Positions 1 through 9,837 of a DNA stretch of 64,000 bases are shown here, piece by piece. The translations under genes and the position numbers were made by a program. How positions within the stretch are numbered: the stretch's first letter is position 1; the number at the start of each line of letters is the position of its first letter. The notes beneath the pieces are model-generated. The model saw only the letters and a program-made list of their open reading frames with translations. It was not told the origin of the DNA and made no database searches. The stretch is from DASRAJ01 sp035638255 (lineage in GTDB: Bacteria; Bacteroidota; Bacteroidia; Chitinophagales; UBA10324). The stretch covers positions 1 through 64,000 of the forward strand of contig DASRAJ010000098.1 of NCBI GenBank assembly GCA_035638255.1. Direction: 5' to 3'.

Positions 1-1
1 A

Positions 2-2143
2 AACGGATATAATGCTAATGGAAGCTTAATGCAAGCAACAGACGGCAAATTGTATGGCATGACTTCGCTGGGAGGAACCAATTATAAAGGAGTCATTTTC
101 AGTTTTGACCTGAATACTATGATATACACCAAGCTGATGGATTTTGACGGAAATAATGGAGCATATCCGCAAGGCAGCTTGATCCAGGCAACCAATGGCA
201 AACTTTACGGAATGACACCGTATGGTGGAGTAAATGACTACGGGGTGATTTTTAATTTTGATATCACTAATAACACTTATAGTAAATTATTTGACAATGA
301 TATCACAGATGGAGATCGTCCTCAGGAAAGCTTAATCCAGGCAACCGACGGGCAACTATATGGAATGATGGGTAATGGAGGATATAATTCTTACGGACAG
401 ATTTTCAGCTTTGATCCGGTTATAAATAACTATACTTTCCTATATAGTTTATCGGGATGTGTAAGTAGCTTAATTCAGGCAACAGACGGCAAATTGTATG
501 GCATGACTTCGATGGGAGGAGGCAATAATGAAGGGGTCATTTTTAGTTTTGACATAAATACCATAACCTATACAGCCCTGATTGACTTTGATGGTGCCAA
601 TGGAGCGTCTCCTAGGGGAAGCTTAGTGGAAGCAACTAACGGCAATTTATATGGGATGACTTGTGTGGGGGGAGTTAACAATGGAGGTGTGATTTTCAGC
701 TTTGAGATAACTACCGGCACATGCACTAAATTGTTCGATTTTGATAATGAATATGGTTATTGGAATGGAGGCATTCCCAGAGGAAGCTTAATGTTGGCAG
801 CCGACAATAAATTGTATGCGATGACTTCCATAGGAGGAAAAATCAATTCAGGGGTACTTTTCAGTTTTGATTTAAGTACCAGCGACTATTCCAAACTTTT
901 TGACTTTAACACCACCCTAAACGGATCCTCGCCTCTCGGTAGTTTAATGCAGGCGTATAATGATAAATTGTATGGAATGACTTCTTTGGGAGGAATCAAT
1001 AATTTAGGTATGGTATTCAGCTTTGATTGGAATACCAATACCTACACGAACCTGCATGACTTTGACAATACTGATGCAGCGATACCTTATGGAAGTTTAA
1101 TACAGGCAACTAACGGCAAGTTGTACGGGATGACAGTTGCAAGTGGAATTGGATATTATGTGGTAGGGTATGGGGCGATATTCAGCATCGATACCAATAC
1201 CTACACCTACTCGAAACTATATGACTTTGACGGTAACAATGGAGCATCGCCTTTTGGAAGTTTAATACAGGCAACCGATGGCAAATTGTATGGAATGACT
1301 TATGCGGGAGGAATCAATGATTTAGGAGTGCTTTTCAGTTTTGATCCCGATAGTAACATCCTTACCAAACTATTTGACTTTGATGGTATCAATGGAGCGC
1401 ATCCTCATGGCAGTTTAATGCAGGCAGCAAATGGAAAATTATACGGGATGACTTTTATGGGAACGCTTTTCAGCTTTGATATAACAACCGGTATTTATTC
1501 TAAATTATATGACTGTGATTATTACACAGGAGGAAACCCTTACGGCAACTTAATACAGGCAACCAATGGCAAATTGTATGGGATGACCTCAGGATATTAT
1601 AATCAATCTGAAGCACTATTCAGTTATGATATTCCAAGCGGTACCGTTGTAACTGAGGTTTCATTTGGCCCGGCAACCGGAGAGTATCCTCATGGCAGTC
1701 TATTCCAGGCATCAAACGGTAAGCTATATGGTATGACCTATAGCGGTGGAAGCTATAATGCCGGAGTGATTTTCAACTTTGACCCTGCATCAAGTGCATT
1801 TGAAAAGCTGAGGGATTTGACTGTTCCCGACGGAATCGCCCCGATCTATTCGAATTTTATAGAAATCCCCTCCGCTGCTGTTGGAATTTCTGAAAACGCT
1901 TCTGAAGAAAATGAAGTCAGCATTTCTCCCAATCCCGTCGCGGATCAACTTCAAATTAATTTGAACAATAATTATCCTTACATCCTTCAGATAAAAAATA
2001 TTTTCGGAGTGCCGATGACAAAGAAAATTTCAAATTCTGCTCTATTACAAATTGATGTAACAGATTTTCCTTCCGGAATTTATTTCCTTTCCATAACTGA
2101 TGAAAAAAAACATGTGGTGACGAAGAAGCTTATAAAAATATAA
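2..2143 (+). CDS. T9SS-exported GloVer-repeat protein (5'-partial)
   Basis: The reading frame is open to the left edge, so the N-terminus lies outside the window; the first ATG inside (position 29) falls within a repeat and is not the real start. About 14 repeats of roughly 45 residues carry the signatures GSLIQATDGKLYGMT and GVIFSFD, which match the GloVer tandem repeat found in choice-of-anchor surface proteins of Bacteroidota. The last 75 residues (SISPNP ... PSGIYFLSI ... KKLIKI) form a type A T9SS sorting domain, so the protein is predicted to be exported and attached to or released from the cell surface. It is the first of four tandem genes for exported repeat proteins. Substrate or ligand is unknown. 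Confidence 0.85.
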   Translation, partial: NGYNANGSLMQATDGKLYGMTSLGGTNYKGVIFSFDLNTMIYTKLMDFDGNNGAYPQGSLIQATNGKLYGMTPYGGVNDYGVIFNFDITNNTYSKLFDNDITDGDRPQESLIQATDGQLYGMMGNGGYNSYGQIFSFDPVINNYTFLYSLSGCVSSLIQATDGKLYGMTSMGGGNNEGVIFSFDINTITYTALIDFDGANGASPRGSLVEATNGNLYGMTCVGGVNNGGVIFSFEITTGTCTKLFDFDNEYGYWNGGIPRGSLMLAADNKLYAMTSIGGKINSGVLFSFDLSTSDYSKLFDFNTTLNGSSPLGSLMQAYNDKLYGMTSLGGINNLGMVFSFDWNTNTYTNLHDFDNTDAAIPYGSLIQATNGKLYGMTVASGIGYYVVGYGAIFSIDTNTYTYSKLYDFDGNNGASPFGSLIQATDGKLYGMTYAGGINDLGVLFSFDPDSNILTKLFDFDGINGAHPHGSLMQAANGKLYGMTFMGTLFSFDITTGIYSKLYDCDYYTGGNPYGNLIQATNGKLYGMTSGYYNQSEALFSYDIPSGTVVTEVSFGPATGEYPHGSLFQASNGKLYGMTYSGGSYNAGVIFNFDPASSAFEKLRDLTVPDGIAPIYSNFIEIPSAAVGISENASEENEVSISPNPVADQLQINLNNNYPYILQIKNIFGVPMTKKISNSALLQIDVTDFPSGIYFLSITDEKKHVVTKKLIKI

Positions 2144-2172
2144 TTCTCAAATATTTCCTGCAAAATCGCCTA

Positions 2173-3765
2173 ATGATGAAAGCACAACTTTATATGATAC
2201 TGTTTTTTCGATGTAGTATGTGCGCTTCTCATTCTTCCGCTCAAATCACATTTCAAAAAACTTACAGCGGATCAAGTTCTTATTCTGCTAACTCCGTTGA
2301 GCAAACAATTGACGGAGGGTACATTATTGCAGGGAGCACCCAAAGTTCCGGAGCTCCTGATGATGTTTTATTAATCAAAACCAATGAGAGCGGAGATACA
2401 CTTTGGACAAAAATCTTGGGCGGAGTTAATTCTGATGCTGGCAATTCTGTTAAGCAAACCAGCGACAGCGGATACATTGTTGCAGGCAGCACATACCATT
2501 CCGGCGTTGGCTATGAGGATGTTTATTTAATTAAAACTAATGGAAGCGGCGGTATACTTTGGACAAAAACCTTCGGCGAAATTTATTCTTATGCTGCCGG
2601 TTATTCCGTTGAGCAAACCAGTGACAACGGATATATCATTACCGGCAGCATTGGATTTTCTGATGTGTACCTGGTCAAAACCGATAGTATCGGAAATTTG
2701 CTATGGACAAGAATCTTTGGCGGAGCAAATGATGATATAGGTTATTCCGTTCATCAGACCAATGATGGAGGATATATTATTGGTGGCACTACATGGAGTT
2801 TTGGAGCAGGTTCCCCGGATGTTTATTTGATCAGGACCGATGCCAACGGAGATACTCTTTGGACAAAGGCCTATGGTGGAATAAGCGCTGAAAATTGTTA
2901 TTCCGTTCAGCAAACTGACGACGGAGGATATATTATGGCAGGTTCTTCAGGAAGCTTCGGATCAGGTTTTTATGATATTTATTTGATCAAGACAGATGCA
3001 AATGGTGATACACTTTGGACAAATATATATGCAACCGCAGGGATAGATGAAGGTTATTCTGTTCAGCAAACTGATGACAAGGGATATATTATTGCGGGAT
3101 ATATATATTTTGGCTGCCCTGATGGCGTTTCCTTAATCAAAACCGATAGTAGTGGAAATGCGCTTTGGACAAAGCACTTTAGCCCAACACCTAACGGTTA
3201 CAGCGATAATAATATTGGTCGTTCCGTCCGGCAAACTATTGATGGGGGTTATATTATTGCCGGACAAACATATAATTACGGAACATATAGATTGGAAGTT
3301 TACCTGATCAAGACCGATAGCAATGGAAGCAGTGGTTGCAATGAAATCATTCTGGCAACTACGGTAACAGCAACTGCCACCATCGTTTCAAACACAGCTA
3401 CCATAGTTTCTTCAGGCGGCACAGAATCTACTCCCGTTACAATTATTAGTAGTGGTGGCACAGGAACTACTATTTGCATTTCTACCGGTGAAGATGAAGC
3501 TAATGTGCAAGAAAATTTTATTTCAGTTAGCCCCAATCCATTTTCTTCTTCAACAACTATTTCTTTCTCTCTTCAAAAAAATTCAACTGTATCTCTCGAA
3601 GTCTTCAACCTCTTAGGGCAAAAGGTGAAAACGATGGTACAAAATGAAAAACAAGCAGCAGGCAAGCATCAATACCATTTCATTGGAACGGGTGAAGGAA
3701 TATATTTCGTAACAATGAAAGTGGATGGAATTTCAACTTCACAAAAAATCATTTGTCAAAAATAA
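2173..3765 (+). CDS. T9SS-exported repeat protein
   Basis: 530 residues. An N-terminal hydrophobic stretch ending near HSSAQ is a plausible Sec signal. The body is about seven repeats of some 50 residues with the pattern SVQQTDDGGYIIAG ... YLIKTDANGDTLWTK, probably blades of a beta-propeller. A short Ser/Thr/Val-rich linker is followed by a type A T9SS sorting domain (SVSPNPFSSSTTISFSLQ ... EGIYFVTMKVDG). Two ATG codons in tandem open the frame; the first is used here. It lies 29 bases after the preceding gene and 6 bases before the next, so the four genes are probably co-transcribed. Specific function unknown. Confidence 0.85.
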   Translation: MMKAQLYMILFFRCSMCASHSSAQITFQKTYSGSSSYSANSVEQTIDGGYIIAGSTQSSGAPDDVLLIKTNESGDTLWTKILGGVNSDAGNSVKQTSDSGYIVAGSTYHSGVGYEDVYLIKTNGSGGILWTKTFGEIYSYAAGYSVEQTSDNGYIITGSIGFSDVYLVKTDSIGNLLWTRIFGGANDDIGYSVHQTNDGGYIIGGTTWSFGAGSPDVYLIRTDANGDTLWTKAYGGISAENCYSVQQTDDGGYIMAGSSGSFGSGFYDIYLIKTDANGDTLWTNIYATAGIDEGYSVQQTDDKGYIIAGYIYFGCPDGVSLIKTDSSGNALWTKHFSPTPNGYSDNNIGRSVRQTIDGGYIIAGQTYNYGTYRLEVYLIKTDSNGSSGCNEIILATTVTATATIVSNTATIVSSGGTESTPVTIISSGGTGTTICISTGEDEANVQENFISVSPNPFSSSTTISFSLQKNSTVSLEVFNLLGQKVKTMVQNEKQAAGKHQYHFIGTGEGIYFVTMKVDGISTSQKIICQK

Positions 3766-3771
3766 TTTCTC

Positions 3772-5313
3772 ATGAAAAAAAATCTCTGCTCTCTCTTTCT
3801 CCTGCTGATTTTCCCTTCTGATTTTTTAAGCGCTCAAAATACATTTCAGGAAAGGATCGATTCCACCCTCTCCATCATAGATGCTCTTCTGTCGTATGAT
3901 GGCAATCTCATTGTTGGCAGTAACTATCCTGTTAATCCGTCTTTTCTTGATCGAGCTCCCAACCTCACTAAAATAGATATGAACGGCGATGTCCTCTGGT
4001 CAAAATCTTATGTTTATAATCTCTGGTACGAATCGCCGAGAGTTGAATCTATCTCACTAATGAAGGATAGCGGTTTTGCAATACTTGGTGAAATCGTCAC
4101 AGGAAATTTTGAAGAAGAGGTTGTGGTTATTCATTCCGATAAGAATGGAAATTTAGTGTGGTCAAAGAGAATTGGAAGCACCTTCTACTACGTTGATGAT
4201 TATTGTGCTTCAATCATATCTTCATCTGATGGTGGAGTGATTTATTGTGGACGAATCTTTAATAACAATACCAATAACGGCGATGCATGCATTGTGAAGA
4301 TTAGTGTTTCAGGGGAAATAGTGTGGTCGTATTCTTATGGAGAAGCTTATTTTGAAAGCGGAATTGTAATTCTTGAAACAGGTGATGGCGGTTTTCTGAT
4401 TTCCGGAGAACAAGAGATTGACAGTTCTTACACAGGTTACCCCATGATTTTTAAAATCGATAGTATTGGAAATATGCTCTGGGCAAAAAGATATGAAGAT
4501 AGTTTGCGCATTAATGATCTCATAGCATTGGAAGATGGTTTTGCAGGATGCGGTTATGAAAACTTTGAAGCCCTGCTCTTAAAATTTGACAATGAAGGAA
4601 ACATGCTTTGGAATAAGCAATTTGAGTTCACTGACTTTCCTTATCCGGGAGAAATTACCGCAACAACGGATAACGGATTTCTCCTGGGGTGTTACACTTC
4701 TTCAGTGATTAAGTGTGACTCTCTTGGGAATCTACAATGGCTTCAACAATATGGTGACAGCACGAAATCCGCTACTTATTTGCCGCTTGTCGCACCTGAT
4801 GGTAGCTATTTCTATTGCGGAATTGCGGGCGTGGATAACTATGGCGGTTTAATCAAGTCAACTGACAATGGAATTACTTTTTGTGACGAACGTGCAGTGC
4901 CTGCTGATACAGTACAAACGATCATCAGTGTTTACTCAACTACACTTACAAGAACAAATCTCAACTATTTTTCAGTGGACTATTCATTGAGTACGGTAAT
5001 CGATACACTCAACACGATTGTTTTATGCACGAATACAGGCATAAACAATCAGGATGAAAACTACACGCGGTCGCTTTTTCCCAACCCATTTTTTTCTTCA
5101 ACAACTATTTCTTTCTCTCTTCAAAAAAATTCAAGAGTCTCTCTAGTATGCTACAATCTCATCGGTCAAAAAGTGAAAACGATTTTGCAAAATGAAAAAC
5201 AGACGCCGGGGCAACACGAATACTCCCTTGACTTCGCTGCTGAAGGAGTTTACCTGGTGACCCTGACAGTAGATGGAATTTCTTCTTCACAAAAAATAAT
5301 TTGTCAAAAATAA
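3772..5313 (+). CDS. T9SS-exported repeat protein
   Basis: 513 residues with a clear signal peptide (MKKNLCSLFLLLIFPSDFLSAQ). The body has diverged repeats of the same sort as the preceding gene (ISSSDGGVIYCGRIF, ETGDGGFLISGEQ, IDSIGNMLWAKRY), consistent with a beta-propeller. The C-terminal 80 residues are a type A T9SS sorting domain nearly identical to those of both neighbours (TTISFSLQKNS ... QKIICQK). Six bases separate it from the genes on both sides, and the 3' ends of this gene and its upstream neighbour are near-identical in DNA, suggesting duplication or gene conversion. Likely an exported surface protein; ligand unknown. Confidence 0.85.
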   Translation: MKKNLCSLFLLLIFPSDFLSAQNTFQERIDSTLSIIDALLSYDGNLIVGSNYPVNPSFLDRAPNLTKIDMNGDVLWSKSYVYNLWYESPRVESISLMKDSGFAILGEIVTGNFEEEVVVIHSDKNGNLVWSKRIGSTFYYVDDYCASIISSSDGGVIYCGRIFNNNTNNGDACIVKISVSGEIVWSYSYGEAYFESGIVILETGDGGFLISGEQEIDSSYTGYPMIFKIDSIGNMLWAKRYEDSLRINDLIALEDGFAGCGYENFEALLLKFDNEGNMLWNKQFEFTDFPYPGEITATTDNGFLLGCYTSSVIKCDSLGNLQWLQQYGDSTKSATYLPLVAPDGSYFYCGIAGVDNYGGLIKSTDNGITFCDERAVPADTVQTIISVYSTTLTRTNLNYFSVDYSLSTVIDTLNTIVLCTNTGINNQDENYTRSLFPNPFFSSTTISFSLQKNSRVSLVCYNLIGQKVKTILQNEKQTPGQHEYSLDFAAEGVYLVTLTVDGISSSQKIICQK

Positions 5314-5319
5314 TTTCTT

Positions 5320-7491
5320 ATGAAAAACATTTTCAATATTCTGATTCTTTCCTTCGCCATTGCCGCTCACATGCAGGCCCAAAATCCTGAATGGATCAAC
5401 TACACGAATGGTGATAATGTTTCGTCGGTAGTCGCTGATGATAATTTGATTTATGCAGCAACCAGCGGAGGGCTTGTTAAGATTGACAATCAATCAGCAC
5501 AAACCTCATTTTATAATCATGCTAACTCTCCAATACCTTCCAACCAGGTTTCAAAATTAGTAAAAGGAAATAACCACGAAATTTATATGAGGGTGCTACA
5601 ATTGACAGCAGGCATAACAAAATTTAACGGAACCACTTTTGATACTTTACCCGGGAATAATGCTCCAGGTACTAATGATGTTTTTCTGATGTATATTGAC
5701 CCATTAGGAAATCTGTGGACGTTAGGATTTAATGGAACACTTTACAAATTCGACGGCAACACCTGGAGCAGTGCACCTATTGTCACCTGGAATTATAGTT
5801 TTCCCCGCGCAATGGTTGTTGACTCAAATCAGTTTATTTGGATTCTTACAGAGCAAAGGTTATTGAAGATTGACCCTGTTACATTTTCGGTTACAAATTA
5901 CAGTGCTGGTAACTCAATTCTCCCATCCTATATGGCTTCGAACTCTATGAGCATTGACGATTCAAACAACATCTGGATTGCAATTCTGACTCCTGCTGAT
6001 TCCATTTACTTCATCCGGTTTGATGGTGTAACGATGACAACCTATACATCAAATATTATTGCCTCGTCCTCATTTCATACCGCTGTATTTATTGATGGAA
6101 ATGATACCAAGTGGATTGGTTGTAACCAGGGTCTTTTGAAATTTGAAAATGGACTGTGGGCGCTGTTCAATACTACAAATTCATCCATTCCTGGTAACCA
6201 GGTTAATATCATTACACAAGATGATAATGGTATTTTTTGGGTTGGAACCAATAATGGACTGGCAAGTTTTGATGGCAGTTCATTTGTTTCTCACAATACC
6301 TCATCTTCCGGAATCTCCAGCAATCAGGTTAACAAAACAGTGATCAGTTCTGATGGAAGAAAGTGGCTTGCAACCGCAAATAATCTTCAGTCCTTTGATG
6401 ATCAGCAATGGAATACTTATGATACCATCAATTCAGGTTTGCCCGGCAGCAATGTTAATTTTCTCGCAATTGACAAACAAGATCAATTATGGATGGGAGC
6501 CGTTGGATATTCCGGTGTAACGGGGCTCTCTGAATTAAAGCTCACTTCGAATACGTGGTCAACATTCGGCACTTCTAATTCCCCCATTCCATCGAATTAT
6601 ATATATGGTTTAGTTGCTGACAGCAATAATATATGGCTTGATTTCTATAATAATTATGATCAGGGATTTGGGATCACTCTGTTTGACGGAACTAATAATT
6701 GGACAACGTACAACACGTCTAATTCCGCATTGTTGAATAACGTCACACATTTGCTCGCCATTGATCAGCAAAATAATATATGGTTTGCAGAAGGGAATGA
6801 AACAATAACAAAATTTGATGGAGTAACATTTACCAATTATATCCCTATCCCCGGTGTCTATCCTTCTTTAAATGCATTCTGCGGAGCATTCGACAATGAT
6901 GGGAATTTGTGGGTAGGAACGTATGATCACGGATTGTTAAAATTTGATGGCTCAACCTGGTTCACTTACAGTTTGAATTATTATGAGCCAGAGATATTGA
7001 GCATTGCAGGTGACGACAGCGGTGTTGTTTGGCTGGGAACAAATAGTGGTTTGATGAAGCTTGACAATGGAAACCTCACGGTCTACGATGTTTCTACTTC
7101 CGGAATTTCAAGTGATTACATTTACTCGATTGCAATTGATAAGTATGGAAATAAATGGATAAGCACAGGTGGTGGTCTTTCAGTTTTTCGGGAGGGTGGC
7201 GTTATTCTTACAGTTGTGAATCCATCTTCATCACCAAATTTTTTGACTGACATATTCCCAAACCCGTTTCAGAAATCAACTTCCATCAATTATTCATTGG
7301 AAAAAAATTCCATAATCTCTATCGAGGTTTTCAACATCCTGGGTAAAAATGTGAAAACGATTTTGAAAAATGAAAAGCAAAGGTCAGGGAATCATCAATG
7401 CGCTTTTAATGGAACAGGTGAAGGAATTTATTTTGTGAAGTTGACAGTGGATGGAAAAATCTTTTCGCAGAAAATAATTCAGGTGAATTGA
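5320..7491 (+). CDS. T9SS-exported two-component-regulator-propeller-like protein
   Basis: 723 residues with a signal peptide (MKNIFNILILSFAIAAHMQAQ). The body repeats a W-[VIL]-G-T-N-x-G-L pattern followed by FDG and a [ST]-G-[IL]-x-S-N-[QY]-V spacer (for example WVGTNNGLASFDGSSF), typical of the Reg_prop (two-component regulator propeller) repeats used as extracellular sensor propellers. Here there is no kinase; the chain ends in a type A T9SS sorting domain (IFPNPFQKSTSINYSL ... EGIYFVKLTVDG). Last gene of the tandem group and probably its operon. A surface or secreted propeller is expected; its target cannot be told. Confidence 0.85.
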   Translation: MKNIFNILILSFAIAAHMQAQNPEWINYTNGDNVSSVVADDNLIYAATSGGLVKIDNQSAQTSFYNHANSPIPSNQVSKLVKGNNHEIYMRVLQLTAGITKFNGTTFDTLPGNNAPGTNDVFLMYIDPLGNLWTLGFNGTLYKFDGNTWSSAPIVTWNYSFPRAMVVDSNQFIWILTEQRLLKIDPVTFSVTNYSAGNSILPSYMASNSMSIDDSNNIWIAILTPADSIYFIRFDGVTMTTYTSNIIASSSFHTAVFIDGNDTKWIGCNQGLLKFENGLWALFNTTNSSIPGNQVNIITQDDNGIFWVGTNNGLASFDGSSFVSHNTSSSGISSNQVNKTVISSDGRKWLATANNLQSFDDQQWNTYDTINSGLPGSNVNFLAIDKQDQLWMGAVGYSGVTGLSELKLTSNTWSTFGTSNSPIPSNYIYGLVADSNNIWLDFYNNYDQGFGITLFDGTNNWTTYNTSNSALLNNVTHLLAIDQQNNIWFAEGNETITKFDGVTFTNYIPIPGVYPSLNAFCGAFDNDGNLWVGTYDHGLLKFDGSTWFTYSLNYYEPEILSIAGDDSGVVWLGTNSGLMKLDNGNLTVYDVSTSGISSDYIYSIAIDKYGNKWISTGGGLSVFREGGVILTVVNPSSSPNFLTDIFPNPFQKSTSINYSLEKNSIISIEVFNILGKNVKTILKNEKQRSGNHQCAFNGTGEGIYFVKLTVDGKIFSQKIIQVN

Positions 7492-7597
7492 CTCATGTGA
7501 TCAAAACCTTCCTTCTTCGCAAATCTCCGGAAAGGGCAGCATTTTAAGCACAAAAAATTTCATGCTTATTTTGCTCCCGATTAAATCTGCTTTCTCC

Positions 7598-8257
7598 ATG
7601 AAAAAATTACTACTGCTCATGCTACCACTGTTGCTGGTTTCTTTTAAAGCAAAAGAAAAACGCTCCACCATTGAAATCACCACCGACTACGGTGTGATGA
7701 AGATTATGCTGTACAATGAAACGCCGCTGCATCGCGACAACATGCTCGCAAAAGTGCGTGCACACTTTTTTGATAGCCTCCTCTTTCACCGGGTGATCGC
7801 AAGCTTTATGATTCAAGGCGGCGATCCTGAGTCAAAACATGCTGCCGCAGGTGCCATGCTCGGCAATGGCTCGGCACCGGGTGATCGTATTCCTGCCGAG
7901 TTCAATCCGAATCTTTTTCACAAGAAAGGAGTGCTGGCAATGGCACGCGACAATAATCCGCAGAAGGCATCAAGCAATTGCCAGTTTTACATTGTGGAAG
8001 GAACTAAAGCCACCGACCAGGACCTTGACAACCAGGAAAAACAAACCGGTGTTAAATACACTACGGAACAGCGGGAGATTTACAAAACTGTGGGCGGTAC
8101 ATGGCGTCTCGATCAAAATTACACCGTGTTCGGGGAGGTCTATGAGGGTATGAACGTCATTGATTCTATCGCCCACGTGCCGAAAGATAAGTATGATCGC
8201 CCGCTGAAAGATGTGCGCATGTATGTGAAGGAAGGGAAAAAGATAGATGTGAAATAA
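7598..8257 (+). CDS. Cyclophilin-type peptidyl-prolyl cis-trans isomerase
   Basis: About 219 residues from the ATG at 7598, chosen because it gives a clean signal peptide (MKKLLLLMLPLLLVSFKA); a longer frame opens at 7562. The protein would catalyse prolyl cis-trans isomerisation and help fold exported proteins in the periplasm. Seen: the cyclophilin core motifs FHRVIASFMIQGGDP, AMARDNNPQKASSNCQFYIV and YTVFGEVYEGMNVID. The canonical GTGxGG segment is represented by GNGSAPGD. A roughly 25-residue charged insertion (KATDQDLDNQEKQTG) sits between the active-site strand and the C-terminal part, a frequent feature of Bacteroidota cyclophilins. Single gene, downstream of the T9SS group but with its own gap. 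Confidence 0.9.
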   Translation: MKKLLLLMLPLLLVSFKAKEKRSTIEITTDYGVMKIMLYNETPLHRDNMLAKVRAHFFDSLLFHRVIASFMIQGGDPESKHAAAGAMLGNGSAPGDRIPAEFNPNLFHKKGVLAMARDNNPQKASSNCQFYIVEGTKATDQDLDNQEKQTGVKYTTEQREIYKTVGGTWRLDQNYTVFGEVYEGMNVIDSIAHVPKDKYDRPLKDVRMYVKEGKKIDVK

Positions 8258-8340
8258 GAGGCAGGTCATTAGACCTTAGATGTAAGACACTCACATTTTT
8301 CGGCGGGGGAATTCCATACTTTCACCTGTCACTCGTACGC

Positions 8341-9837
8341 ATGGCGCGATACCTTCTCAAGCGAATTCTCCTTTTCATTCCTACACTTATCATCATTTCG
8401 CTTCTTGCATTTGTGATTAGCGTGAATGCACCGGGAGATCCCGTGTCGCGAATGATGTCATCAGCCGAGTCGGGCGACGTATTTCAATCGCAAAATGCTG
8501 TTCAGTTGCAGCAGCAAAAACTCTGGTCACACCGGCTCGGTCTCGACCTTCCTGTTTTTTATTTTAGCATCGCACCGGGTTCTTTTCCCGATACGCTCTA
8601 TAAAATTTATGATCGCCAGGAGCGTGATGCATTGAAGTCGCTGCTCTATCAATTCGGAAATTGGAATTCGATTGATGCTTATCATTCCTCTCTGAAAAAA
8701 ATTTTTCTCGATCTCGATTGGATCAAACTCGATTCAACAGATCAAAAAAAATTTTCAGCAAATGAAATCAATGAAGTGATTAGTCAGGCACGGTTCAATA
8801 CACTCGCATTGCTGACCACTTCACAAATCAGTGTCATCAGCATCAAGTTGGATGAGATGCATTCTTTGTTTTTTAATTATCCGTTCTTCAATTTCATGTT
8901 GAATGATGATAGAGAGACACAGAAGACGTTTGACGAAATGAAAACTACTTCAGAGCGATGGAAGAATTATTTCCCCACTCTTCACTTCTATTCAAACAAC
9001 CAATATCACCGATGGCTCTTTGGCGATGGCGTGTATTCAAAAGGATTGATTTGCGGCGATCTTGGAATTTCATTCGTAAGCCAGATGCCGGTGCTCACAA
9101 TTATTTGGCAACACATCGGCTGGTCGTTGCTGTTCACATTCATCTCTGTGATTCTTGCGTATCTCATCAGCTTGCCCGTCGGAATTCGCGCAGCAGTAAA
9201 GCACGGTTCCGCGTTTGATAGCTGCTCATCCGTGATTTTATTTCTGCTGCATTCCATGCCTTCATTTTGGGTAGCTACCTTTCTTCTGATCATTTTTGCG
9301 AACCCCGATGTGCTGTATTGGTTTCCGGCTTCCGGAGTGAAACCGGTTTCAGGGTATCCTGCTGATGCTTCTTTCATTGAAAAGGTAAAACTCTCATTGC
9401 CGTATTTGATTCTTCCAACCATTGCTTACACATATAGCTCGCTCGCATTTCTAAGTCGTCTCACGCGTGCCTCGATGCTGGAAATTATTCAGCAGGATTA
9501 TGTGCGTACCGCAAGGGCAAAAGGGTTGAGTGAACGCGTTGTTGTATATAAACATGCTTTCAGAAATGCGTTACTCCCGATTATCACGGTGTTTGCGAAT
9601 ATTCTTCCGGCCGCACTCGGTGGCTCGGTAATTCTTGAATCTATTTTTTCAATTCCCGGAATGGGACGCGAAACATTTCATGCCATTCAAAACCAGGATT
9701 ACCCAATGATTGTCGGTGTGTTTACGCTCACCGGTGTACTCACGCTCATCGGGTATTTGGTCGCAGACGTTTTATACGCAGCGGTGGATCCTCGAATTTC
9801 TTTTTCTCCGCAAGGAGTCCTTTGGACTAAAAAATGA
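8341..9837 (+). CDS. ABC transporter permease, peptide/nickel (DppB/OppB) type
   Basis: 498 residues. Membrane subunit of a peptide-type ABC importer. The N-terminal segment MARYLLKRILLFIPTLI and the block HAFRNALLPIITVFANILP with ESIFSIPGMG are the DppB/OppB family signatures, the latter including the EAA-type loop (RTARAKGLSE) that contacts the ATPase. The family is usually about 310-340 residues; here about 150 extra, mostly hydrophilic residues lie between the first and second membrane helices, as seen in other Bacteroidota homologues. It overlaps the next permease gene by 4 bases (ATGA). No ATPase or substrate-binding gene is adjacent, so these must come from elsewhere. Confidence 0.9.
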   Translation: MARYLLKRILLFIPTLIIISLLAFVISVNAPGDPVSRMMSSAESGDVFQSQNAVQLQQQKLWSHRLGLDLPVFYFSIAPGSFPDTLYKIYDRQERDALKSLLYQFGNWNSIDAYHSSLKKIFLDLDWIKLDSTDQKKFSANEINEVISQARFNTLALLTTSQISVISIKLDEMHSLFFNYPFFNFMLNDDRETQKTFDEMKTTSERWKNYFPTLHFYSNNQYHRWLFGDGVYSKGLICGDLGISFVSQMPVLTIIWQHIGWSLLFTFISVILAYLISLPVGIRAAVKHGSAFDSCSSVILFLLHSMPSFWVATFLLIIFANPDVLYWFPASGVKPVSGYPADASFIEKVKLSLPYLILPTIAYTYSSLAFLSRLTRASMLEIIQQDYVRTARAKGLSERVVVYKHAFRNALLPIITVFANILPAALGGSVILESIFSIPGMGRETFHAIQNQDYPMIVGVFTLTGVLTLIGYLVADVLYAAVDPRISFSPQGVLWTKK

